From Oreohelix idahoensis (lineage: Eukaryota; Mollusca; Gastropoda; Stylommatophora; Oreohelicidae): a stretch of DNA of 64,000 nt. A program made the position numbers and the translations under genes. The notes beneath the pieces were generated by a model, which did not search any database, was not told the DNA's origin, and saw only the letters and a program-made list of their open reading frames with translations. Below are positions 21,434-31,289 of this stretch, piece after piece. The stretch covers positions 26,138 through 90,137 of the forward strand of contig JAMPIV010012161.1 of assembly GCA_024509875.1 (NCBI GenBank), in the 5' to 3' direction. Each line of letters starts with the position of its first letter. Within the stretch, counting starts at the first letter, position 1.

Positions 21434-23889
21434 ATACGTGGCCACAAGTAATCTCGCTTACCCAATCGTGGTGTTGATATCCCTTGAAAAAATACAATAG
21501 TTCCTGAACCTATGCTGTCAGGTGGGTTACCAAATTAGCCCCAGTCCAGCCAATATATCGAATAATAATTACAAGGTGGACGTCAAATTTGGTGGTTTAA
21601 TTTTCCCTGGATGAAGCAAAGGTCACCGCGAATAGTTACTGAAGCAAGACGTGCTCTGGACGTTCACAGTTCCAAAAGGAGAAAATTAATTCCATTATTG
21701 CGAAACATCTGGTTGCTAAGAAAAAATGTTACAATATAAAAAAACAGTGATGGTAAATCCTATCGGCTGGCTCTATGGTGAGTGTCAATTTTGAAACAGC
21801 GTAACTTTCTGGATCACTCCATTGATACGGCTGTCAAACGTCAGGAATATATGTTCTTTCGTATGCCCTGTGGACTGGAAAAATTGAATAAATAATTCTG
21901 GGTAAGGTACAGTCCAGTTAAGATTTAATATTAATGTTTATTTGTCTCTTTGGCCCAACCGGTTCACGAAGGAACTTGGGACTTGTAAGCCAAGAATAAG
22001 ACACCATTAATCCTTCACTGAATGAAGAAAGAGGACAGAACTAGCCCAAAAATCGAAGACCCAAATTAAGACCGCTGGCCGCTGGTTTTTGATCAGGTAC
22101 TATTTAGGAAGAAAAGAACATTTATGAAAAAAATCAAATACTACTATCCTATCCACACGTAAATTTTTCCGCTATGGCATGTCGGGAAAAAAAGGTATGC
22201 GCCTACCCCCGTTATTGCCCGCGAGAAAATGAACAGCGCACAAAGTCAATTATTTTTTAATTCATCAATACGCGCACATTTAACAAATATCGCCTGTCAT
22301 TATTAGCTTTAGATTGTCGGCGTCTGTAGTTTTGTCTCATGATATTAACACCAGTCACTTATATAGTTTCACACAATGAAATATAATGCGAATTCTATTC
22401 TGTCACTCATCCGTCACGCGTAATAATCCCAGTCAGCTGAACCGTATCTTCTTGCGTAAGAAAGTGGGGTGATGGAATTTACATTAACTGAATAACTGGC
22501 AAGAAAATATCTACGCGTTATGTTATTTCTCTAGTTTTAACGCTAGGGAATCACAGTGAATTAAAATGGTAAACTTAACACATTTTAACACTTAAGCACA
22601 ATTTATATTACCACAAATCAGAAAATGAAATCCCCACGAGACAATTTAACACATTTAGCGAAGAATGGTTCTAGTCTGGCGTGTTTAGATTATCCAAAAA
22701 TTCCTGAGCGACTCTGATAACTGATCTGGAAAGAATGCAGTATATATACAGATCGTGGTGTTGTTATCACTAGAGGATGTTATAATTCACACATTCTGCA
22801 TAGCAGAGAAATTAGGAAACTGCGTTTCCCGGATCAAAAGTTTTATCGTTCGCTCTACTCAGCGATGCTGACCGACATCAGAAGACTTAGCCGTGCAACG
22901 GGCCTCTCTTAGATTTCGTCCCCTTTCGCAGATCAAACATTTACCTCCCCCTGAACGTACGAACATCAAAGGTGGTCGGGAAAATATTATCGCCCCTGTA
23001 TCTCTTCACACAGTCCGTTATTTCCACGTGCATCTGTCTAATGACCGATAATTGGCAGATCGGCTCGCGTGAGAAACTCAGGTAAGCAAACGTGATTCGC
23101 TTCCCTGTTAAGACTGGCAGGTTGCGAAAAGTTGGTAAACAACTCTGTTGTTATGTTCCCAGAAAAAAAGCGCGTGGATTCAAAGGTGAGTCATACAAAC
23201 AGAAAATTGCGTGGTTTGACTTAGCAAATGGTAGACACTAGATGGGAAAGCAACGGCTGTCAGATTACTGTAAGCCATATTTCCATTATACGTCACAATT
23301 GCTAACCGATTTTATATTCGTGTCTTTAATTGGCCATTTGCTTTGCTTTTATTTCTCTGTTAGCTTCTTTGACCTGTTGTCCTTTGGCTGCAATGCGTAC
23401 CTTGCCAACAGATCAATGGATCATTTTTGTCTCTTCTGGTGTTTGTTCTTACTTCCATGTTCGCTACTATGTACATTACATGATCCTTGGCACTTCAGCT
23501 TCTGGTCTGGCTTCTCTTTAGATCTGCTTCCTTGTTTCTCAGTTTTACAGCCAATCCATAATCCACGCTATTGGTATGTATGTATAGACAAAGATCAACC
23601 TGAAGCAGGTGTAACATGATATAAAATGATCAACGAGAAGACAATTGCGGATATTCTAAGAAAACTCTCGATATGTATCACTAGACTCTGTATAATTCCA
23701 GGAGGTCTCTGACGAGACAGTCTCATGCAAATCGTAGGAGTAGTCTAATATAGTGTTAGGTGTGTGGGAAACTACAGAATAGTACAGAAACTATTGCCCC
23801 GTGTAATTCCCTTTGATCTTTGAGGATACCAAGAACAAATATACCTACGGCCCTTTCACGTATTCTTAAAATGCGACTAATATTAATTT

Positions 23890-24085
23890 ATGCATGGGAC
23901 TCAAAAGCTCATCATTTATAACTAAATTGCTGGAAGTGATAAAGTCATTCTGTGAAGACATGACGGGAACAGTTCAATATACTAGAAACACATCACAGCC
24001 CTTTGACAGACGCAGTGGCGTTAAACAAGTCTACGTTCTGGCCAAACCCTCTTTGGGATCTTCTTTCCTTGCTCTTGAAACATGC
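23890..24085 (+). pseudogene. RTE-like LINE B, segment 1 of 3
   Basis: The plus-strand reading KLLEVIKSFCEDMTGTVQYT followed by RSGVKQVYVLAKPSLGSSF corresponds to the palm region of a LINE reverse transcriptase (V-K-Q-G-C-V-L-A-P block, here damaged). It stops at the boundary of the LTR retrotransposon at 24086, and the next part of the same domain resumes at 33727. Confidence 0.65.
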
Positions 24086-26150
24086 GGGACTTAGTGTACT
24101 GACTGAGATCAGCTGTGAAGGTATCTGTATCTAATAAGTGTGGTGTGTTACAGATGATCTTACTTTGCTACCACATTTAGATCTCAATCAGACTTATTCT
24201 GGAATATTGTGATGACTACGTTGAATGTCTAGGGTTATGATATTGATGAAGTGTATGTTCACAACAACCAACAGACAGATAAACACTTTAATTAAAATCC
24301 ACAATACTTTACAATACTGTGACACGCACATACATAGAACACTCTATAAGACTGTCTTAAATAAGTCAAGTGTTAACTTTTAAAATATGTATTAATTCCT
24401 TTTAATAATAGATATCCTGATTCAACTACAGAGTGAATCAGGAATCACAATCAAATGTAATCACAAGTTGTATATACACAATTTATACATAGGATCTTTG
24501 TCCTGACATATAATATTATTACAATATGTGTGTAAGTTGTGATGTAGTACTATGAGGTAATACTGGCTTTTAAAGCTAGGTTGTTGTTTGTCATCATGAC
24601 TTCATGTGTTTGTTACTGGTGGAAATAATATTGGAAAGGTTCACAGTTTCTTTTTATTTGAAAACAAATAACTGTCCCTCTTGATTTAATGTACAGTCAA
24701 TTTTAGAGGGGGGTACACAAGATTGAGCTGCTCTGGCCAACGAAATCTTATCTTCTGTGTGGGCGGCAGGAAAACTGTCTCCTCTGCTCGCTTGCTTCTC
24801 AGTTTTCTTGAAAAACAACACTGGTCGATATCTTGAACAAGGAGTATGCTACCAGCCTCTGGATTCAGCAAAACTCAGACCAGGTGCTGCTCTAATACTT
24901 CAGTACCACGGTCCCTGAAATAAGAAGGTTGTACCTCCTACTTCAGAACTAATTTATAATCTATTTCCACACTGAAGCACAAGACATAACAAACACAGAG
25001 TTCAGCGCTGTAGGCCAACTGCTAGCTTCTCATGTAACAATATACACCAGTATTCCTCTCCCTAATGGTTACAACGCCTCTGCAATTCCAGCATTAATTC
25101 CTTCTATACAATAAGATAGGTGTCATGGTACTATTTGGCAATCCCATCTATGCCTATGCAGTTATACTCCTCTCCGACAAGTTTTTTTCATGGTGAAGCA
25201 ATATCTAAGCTTTGCCTCATGTTTGCTACTGAACCACACACATAGACATAATTTAACAATTCACATTCAATTTTCATCTAAAAGATATCAAATATGTCTA
25301 GCTTACCACAATTCAAGAAAATATTAAACAAGTACGTTGACTGGCGATGAGTTATGGCACAATTCCGATCTGCCTCTGTCCCAGGCTTTTATTAGAAAAA
25401 TATGAGCTGGTTCTCAACGCACTTGCTTCTCACAAAGTTTATTTTCAAAAAGTGGCCCTGAACTGACGCTTCTAATTGACTATATCAAATGGTCTAACCA
25501 ATGAGACCATGTTTACAAGAGCCTTTGAAAAAATTTATCCTTCCTACCGTTTCCATTAACAACCAAAAAAAGTATTAGCAGTCAACTAATCATGTTTCGC
25601 CTTACATATTATTCTAGCCAATCAAATCGGATCTAACGCGTTGGCCTCTTTTCCCCTAAAGCAGTGTCCAAACACGCCATTATGAGCAAATATGATTTTG
25701 TGCTGTCAGACAACACCACTATAATATTTTGGCTATAATTTGTTAATTACTAGACTATTGGCGTAACACCTAACATATTCTTTGTCAACAAGTCCTAAGG
25801 CACCCAAATATATAAGTTTAATGGAGCCAAGTGGCTTCGTTACAAATATGTATTATTCTAGGAAAGTCGTGTATTTGTTTTTTTTATTTATTGTTTTAGA
25901 ACCGCCAAATGTTCTGCCTTTTCGACTGTTCTGTCAGTATAAAGTCAGGATTTCAGACATAAAACAGTATTGTGTCATGTTTCTTAATAAGCATTAAACA
26001 TGTTTTTTAAAACCTTACCTCGTATTGGTAATGTTTTTTGTCACTGTTTATTTGAAAAAAATCAAGCCTGCATGCCTTTCGCGTGGGGTGGCATTAATTT
26101 TCAATCGCGAGACGACGTGGTAGTATTGCATGCGTTCCTCCGTACATCTA

Positions 26151-26194
<44 letters not shown>

Positions 26195-26515
26195 AAGCCC
26201 GTCTGTCTTTTAGTTTACGTAGGGCATATAATGACATTAATGTAATATTAAATCTAGGTCAGTACGCAGTGTGTCTATCAAGGTCGTATAAGAAATATAG
26301 TACCAGTTTTATTTTTTAGAAACGTGTGTAGTTTATGCAGCTGGAGCATAAAAAGGGGTTTTCTTGTTTAGCTAGTATGACGTTCTATAATACAGGCTTA
26401 CGCTATTGTGACCGCACTGTTCTTTTACCATTCTTCTTTCGTTTTATTGAATTACTTCGTTAGGCTTTACATTTACTTTCTAATTTAGATATGTGGATTA
26501 GAATTTCTCACGACA
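24086..26515 (-). repeat. 3' LTR of the Gmr1-like element
   Basis: On the minus strand it begins TGTCGTGAGAAATTC beside the polypurine tract and ends CACTAAGTCCC. Relative to the other LTR it lacks the final 33 bases including the CA terminus. I count about 11 differences in the first 515 aligned bases from 24086, so the copies have diverged by roughly 2 percent there. A (CT)n run near 26156-26190 is much longer than in the other LTR. Confidence 0.93.
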
Positions 26516-26529
26516 AATTCTCCCCACTT
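26516..26529 (-). promoter_or_regulatory. Polypurine tract
   Basis: AAGTGGGGAGAATT on the minus strand directly abuts the 3' LTR start, the expected place for the plus-strand primer. Confidence 0.7.
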
Positions 26530-26583
26530 AAAACAGACATCACATGTCAGTCTATAATTCTATATACACATAGAGAAATTTAA

Positions 26584-27195
26584 TATTATTCCTGGGGCTT
26601 ACGGTGATTTTCATCACACGGATGGCGGCTTAGAAAATCCGCACCCAGGTTAGTTTTTCCAGAAATATATTCTATGCTGAACTGGAATGGCTGCAAAAGT
26701 AAGGACCATCTGAGTAACCTCGAATTTTCATGCCTAGCCTGCGCTAGAAACGACAAGGGTTTGTGATCCGTTTGCAACTTGAATGCCTTCCCATACAGAT
26801 AAATATTGAATTTCTTGATCGCCCATATTACTGCAAGACATTCTTTTTCGCTAGTTGAATACTTTTTTTTCAGCTTTATTCAACTTTCTGCTAGCATATG
26901 CCACTGGGGTTAATTCCCCATCCAGTGCATCTGATTTCTGTAACAGGGTAGCGCCCAAACCGATATTACTTGCATCCGTTCTCACAATGAATCCTTGACT
27001 TAAGTCGGGTAATTTCAAAATAGGTTTGCTTGTGAGCTTTTCCTTCAATTCCTGGTATGCCAATTCACACTGTGCTGTCCAGGTAATTCGATCTGGATTT
27101 CCTTTGCGTGTCAAATCAGTTAACGGTGCACATATGGAATTAAAGTTTTTGATATACTTTTGGTAGAAACCACATAATGAGACAAAGGATCTCAC
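26584..27195 (-). pseudogene. Gmr1-like element: RNase H
   Basis: From 27195 the frame continues the reverse transcriptase tail (SFVSLCGFYQKYIKNFNSIC) into RNase H (IVRTDASNIGLGATLLQ, with the first catalytic Asp). An extra base in the A run near 26870 shifts the frame. The remainder (LQTDHKPLSFLAQ and GKTNLGADFLSRHPC) follows at 26777-26586. This RNase H is the last coding domain; about 60 bases then lead to the polypurine tract, so nothing integrase-like follows it. Confidence 0.9.
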
Positions 27196-27234
27196 GTCTT
27201 TCTTGGTTTGTGGTCTCGGGGCTTTCTTTAGTTT

Positions 27235-28425
27235 CTATAAATTCTTGGGGTCAGGGGTCATGTTTCCCTGATGGACTGTGTGTCCCAAGAATTCTAATTC
27301 TTTACATCCAACGCAACATTTGGTTGGTCGGGCTGTTAAATTCGCTTCTCTAAGTCGATTAAACAGCATGTTCAGAGAGTCAATGTGTTCCTCAAATGTT
27401 TCTGTTGCTATAAGGATATCATCCATGAAGTTTGTGATGCATGGATTATTCAGAGGGTCCAATAATTTTCTCATCATTCTAGAGAAGACACTAGGCGCAT
27501 TCTTCAATCCAAATGGCAATCTGTTAAACTCATAGTGTCCCTCTGAGGTACTAAAAGCTAGGTACGGTCTAACCTCAGGCTTTACTGGAATCTGATAGTA
27601 TCCTTTGCTCAGATCCACTTTTGAGAAATATTTAGCTTTATTTAGCCTGGCAAACAACTGATTTGTATCCGGCAATGGATCCACCTGACCTTCTGTGATA
27701 GCATTCAGTCTCCTGTAATCTATACAGAGTCTATGTTCTCCAGAGGGTTTCCTTAAGAGCACCACACTGGAACTATACGAAGATTCACTGTGTGAAATTA
27801 TTCCTTCCTTCAACAAATAGTCTATCTCTTCCTTCAAGGCTTTCTCCTTAGCAAAAGGAATCGAATAGGCTTTCATACAGACAGGTGTGGGGTCTATCAG
27901 TTTCATATCATATTCCAATAAGTTTGTATGCCCCGGTCGGTCCGTTAACACCTCTGTATGATCATCTAGAACCTGTTGCACTCTCTCCTTCTGATTTTTC
28001 GTTAAATGTGTACTGATTTTCACCTGTGCCGCTATCTTACAGGGGTGTAATGGATATTCAAATGATGAAAGTGGTTCCTTTTTCATCTCCATTGCAATAG
28101 ACAAGGTCAACAAGTGTGTCTCTTCCTGATTTTCTCTTTCCAAATATTTCTTCAGGAGATTCACATGATAGATTTTTTCTTTCCCCTTCTTATCTATCTT
28201 ATAATTTGTTCTAGACACCTTCTCTAGAACTGTATATGGACCTTGCCATCCAATTTGTAACTTATTCTGACTACCGGGTAGAAGAAGCAGTACCTTCTCT
28301 CCCACAGCCAAATCTCTGTCTTTAGCTTTCTTGTTGTAATAGGCAGCATGTTTTTTCCTGGCTTGTCTCAAATTTTCATTGGCAAGTTTCCAGCCAGTTT
28401 TTAAACGAGTGGTCAGCTCATTCAC
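27235..28425 (-). pseudogene. Gmr1-like element: integrase C-terminus (GPY) and reverse transcriptase
   Basis: The frame opens with the integrase C-terminal region (AYYNKKAKDRDLAVGEKVLL and GWQGPYTVLEKV, the GPY/F module, residues 30-95) and passes straight into reverse transcriptase: KEGIISHSESSYSSSVVLL, RLCIDYRRLN, KVDLSKGYYQIPV (block A), LPFGLKNAPSVF, and NFMDDILIA (block C with both catalytic Asp, about 27412-27435), then LEFLGH. Integrase and reverse transcriptase are therefore covalently joined in the order INT-RT. A TAG at 27235-27237 interrupts the connection to RNase H in the same frame. Confidence 0.92.
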
Positions 28426-29015
28426 ATATTGGTATGAGGATGTAATATTTCCTCTGCCTTTTCATCAGTCCACGTTCTTAACAGAGCTTCGAGTGGACCT
28501 TTTATTGGCCTTCCAAATAATAATGTTGCCGGGGCCATACCGGTTGAACTATGGGGTACCTCCCGATAAGCAAAGAGGGCGGCGTGAAGGTACTGGTCCC
28601 ATGTATCTGGTTTTTCATGTGCCAACTTTCTCAGGATCGACATCAACGTACCATTAAATCTTTCCACTTGGCCGTTCCCTTGGGGATGGTACAGACTACA
28701 ATGGAAGTGTTTGGCCTGAAAGATCCTGAAAACTTCTTCTGTTAGTTTCCCCTTGAACTGAGAGCCATTATCAGTCAAGATTTGGTTGGGAAAGCCTAAC
28801 CTTGTGAAAATTGTGAGTAATGCCTCTGCCACATGTTTAGAGTCAATGGATGACAGGGCTACCGCCTCTCCCCACATAGAACAGGTGTCCACCAGAGTCA
28901 GAATGTAGCTGTTCCTCCTCTTGGTTCGAGTGAGAGGTCCCACAATGTCCACGGCAACTCTCTCAAGGGTGTTCCCACTATGGGCATTTCCCCCAGAGTT
29001 GCTGGTGCAGTCCAA
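28422..29015 (-). pseudogene. Gmr1-like element: integrase catalytic core
   Basis: This domain would join element cDNA to the chromosome. The three acidic residues are present: Asp in VAVDIVGPL, Asp in ILTDNGSQF and Glu in NGQVERFNGT, in the usual spacing. The first ten or so residues of this frame are out-of-frame readthrough; the genuine core starts near ERVAVDIVG (about 28955). The frame ends early at 28422 by a frameshift just ahead of the next segment, which overlaps by four bases. Confidence 0.9.
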
Positions 29016-30325
29016 TGCTTAGGTGCTACTCGTTGGCACTCTGGACAGGATTTTACATATCGTTTGATATCTTCAGTTATCCCTGGCCAGAAATAGTGAC
29101 AAGCTATACGCTGTCCTGTTGCGCTGATCCCCATATGACCACTGAAGGGAATCGCATGCCCTAGTTCCAACACTTTATTCCTATATGAAGTGGGAAGGAC
29201 CAGCTGTCCGTGACCATTGGATTCAGATCCAGCCTTCCTATAAATCAACTTGTTCTTCATATAAAATTCTCCCTTGCCTGGAGGTGTATGACATTTGGGC
29301 AACTTCTTGAAACACGGCTTGAGTGTTTTGTTCTCCGCCTGTGCCTTCCTCATCTCATCTGGATGAGTATTTATTGGATTTTCCTCGTCCTTTTTAGACT
29401 GTGATCTGGTCTGCACTGTTGTCAATATCACAGGTCTCTTGGGATTCCCCAGGAAGACATATCTACACCCCAATATCAGAGGGTAGATTGGTTCATTTAT
29501 CACTGCTGCTTTGATTATTCCCTCCACATATCGCGTTTTCACATGTATCTTAGCGATAGGGAGTGTCATGGTCGCTACTTCCTTGGTTGCAGCTTGAATC
29601 TCCACTGTTTCTGTGGTGTATTGATCTGCTTGCACCAGGTGAGAACTCACAACTGAATCATAATCTAAACCTGTATCATATAAGCACCTTATGGTGACAC
29701 CATTACAGATTACATCTTCACACACTGGGGGGTGGTACGGTTCCTGTAGTTCCTCAGGTTTGACCTTTGTTCCCTTCTTCCCAGATTTCATAGCAGCAAA
29801 ATTAGGAGTTTTACTCCTACAATTTTCAGTGGTATGATTGTTCATATTACACTTTTTACACCACTTCCTTCCTTGGTTGAAAGATTTTCTTTCATCAAAT
29901 TTCCTTTCATCGAATTGTGGGGTTTTATTTTTATTGTCATACCGTGGCCTATCAAACTGGTGCTTACCTTTGTTCTGATCTCTATGATCAAATTTATTAA
30001 AGTTCTGTGGGGCCTTAAAATTATCCACCTGTTTCTTTTTATTACCTGTTACCTCTGCCTGAGCTGCCTGATACCTTTCAGCAACATTTAGTAACTCACC
30101 CAGTCTCTCTGCACCTTGTTCCATGAGAAACTTTCTCAGGTCTGGAGCCATGGACTCTCTTAATTGTTCTATAAGGATCATTTCCTTAAGATCTTGGGTT
30201 TTCCCCAGAGCCGTCCATTTCTCCAAGTATGTCTCTAACCGTGCAGAGAACTGGTGATATGTCTCACCTGACAGTAGTTTAGCATTCCTAAATTTTTTTT
30301 CTATAAAATTCTCCATTCTTTTCAT
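28898..30325 (-). pseudogene. Gmr1-like element: gag C-terminus, protease, integrase N-terminus
   Basis: This 475-codon frame carries the end of the capsid-type region (SGETYHQFSARLETYLEKW), a basic segment, a CCHC zinc knuckle (CKKCNMNNHTTENC, about residues 153-166), an aspartic protease centred on LYDTGLDYDS (DTG at 29669-29677) and then, with no reverse transcriptase between, the integrase zinc-binding domain (LGHAIPFSGHMG ... YFWPGITEDIKRYVKSCPEC). Order and continuity within one open frame make the protease-to-integrase junction reliable. A one-base deletion near 28960 throws the frame out at the start of the integrase core. Confidence 0.9.
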
Positions 30326-31078
30326 ATCTTAACAAAAGAGCCTGCTTTAGCATGTCATAATTTTCTTGATCATCTCTGCTCATTTTGGCAAAAACTTCAT
30401 AAGCTGTACCACGAAGCCCTTGTGATAACTTTAAGCTCCACCTTTCTCTCTCTAACCCATACGTGGTAGCTAATAGTTCATATCTATTTAGATAGCTCTC
30501 GATATCATCTTCTTTCTCAACAAAATGATCTAAATGAAAGTTCATAGCTGAGGTTGAGGCTCCCTGACTAGCAGAGGCATCAGAGGTAAAGGGACTGGCA
30601 CCATTTTCATGAGCTTTGCCTTGAAATTCCAACTCCCTTAGTCGTAACTCGTGTTCCCTCTGTAATCTCTTATCTTCTGCTTCCCTCTCTGCAGCCTGTC
30701 TTCTTTCTTCTGCTTCTCTTTCTGCAGCTAATCTCTTTTCTTCTCTTTCTGTAGCTTGCCTTCTTTCCTCTGCTTCCCTCTCAGCCTTTTTTCTTCTAAT
30801 TGGAGCCTTTTAATCTCCCTATCTGCCTCCAATGCCTTAGCCTCTTTTTCAGCCTCAATCTGCAACCTCTTAATTTCTTTTTCAGCCTCTAACTTTCTTT
30901 CAGCCTCTTTTTCTAATCTTTCCGATTCTAATTTTCTTTCTGCTTCAAATTTTCTTTCTTCACGTTCAATATATTTGTCACATTCAGTAGTGACATAGGC
31001 AATCATAACTTGCCCGTCCATTCCTAACTCTTTAGCAGCCTGCATAGCAGCAGATCGAAATTTTGCCAGGTCCGCCAT
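30288..31078 (-). pseudogene. Gmr1-like element: gag, N-terminal part
   Basis: Gag packages the element RNA. The start MADLAKFRSAAMQAAKELG at 31078 lies about 180 bases after the primer site. Residues 40-116 are a highly charged Glu/Lys/Arg coiled coil (repeats of ERKLEAE and EIKRLQ). A frameshift near 30728-30780 moves the reading to a second frame, which continues with HFVEKEDDIESYLNRYELLA and LSQGLRGTAYEVFAKMSRDD up to 30288, resembling the capsid-type or SCAN-like region of gypsy gag proteins. A second shift near 30300-30325 leads into the next segment. The long coiled coil ahead of the capsid region is noteworthy. Confidence 0.8.
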
Positions 31079-31265
31079 TTTCTAACAGGCAAATTTATAC
31101 AATATCTAACTACACAATTCAATCTATTACTAATTATCTAAGGACAACCACAAGCACTGAGAGCTCAACCTTATTTATTTTCCACCCAAGAATACCTTTT
31201 AATTTTTTATTATTCCCTGAAGTGAATTACCCCCAATATATATATATAATAGGAGAGGATTCAAA

Positions 31266-31284
31266 ATCCCGGACGAGCCCCGCA
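31266..31284 (-). promoter_or_regulatory. Probable tRNA-Pro-type primer binding site
   Basis: The minus strand reads TGCGGGGCTCGTCCGGGAT five bases inside the 5' LTR. It closely resembles the proline-tRNA primer site known from other retroelements. This supports the LTR boundary at 31290. Confidence 0.6.
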
Positions 31285-31289
31285 ATATA

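Larger units (their letters stand above)
20030..23643. mobile_element. Solo-LTR-like TG...CA insertion, family 1, copy 1
   Basis: It starts TGTCGTAAATTTTAGATAGG and ends GAGAAGACA, with a perfect 5-bp flanking repeat ATTGC (20025-20029, 23644-23648). The start is nearly identical to that of the insertion at 46642. It holds no gag or pol frame; a nested RTE fragment occupies about 20622-21372. TG...CA ends and a 5-bp duplication indicate an LTR retrotransposon, here probably a solo LTR of about 2.8 kb. A 125-codon frame at 23242-23619 has no recognisable domain. Confidence 0.72.

Noticed and set aside
23242..23619. 125-codon hydrophobic frame as a host membrane protein
   Set aside because: It lies wholly within an LTR-like insertion bounded by a target duplication; no domain recognised and Cys/Phe-rich composition fits chance.
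24686..24871. 61-codon frame also present at 31923-32108
   Set aside because: The identity is explained by its position in the two LTR copies; it is too short and has no recognisable domain.
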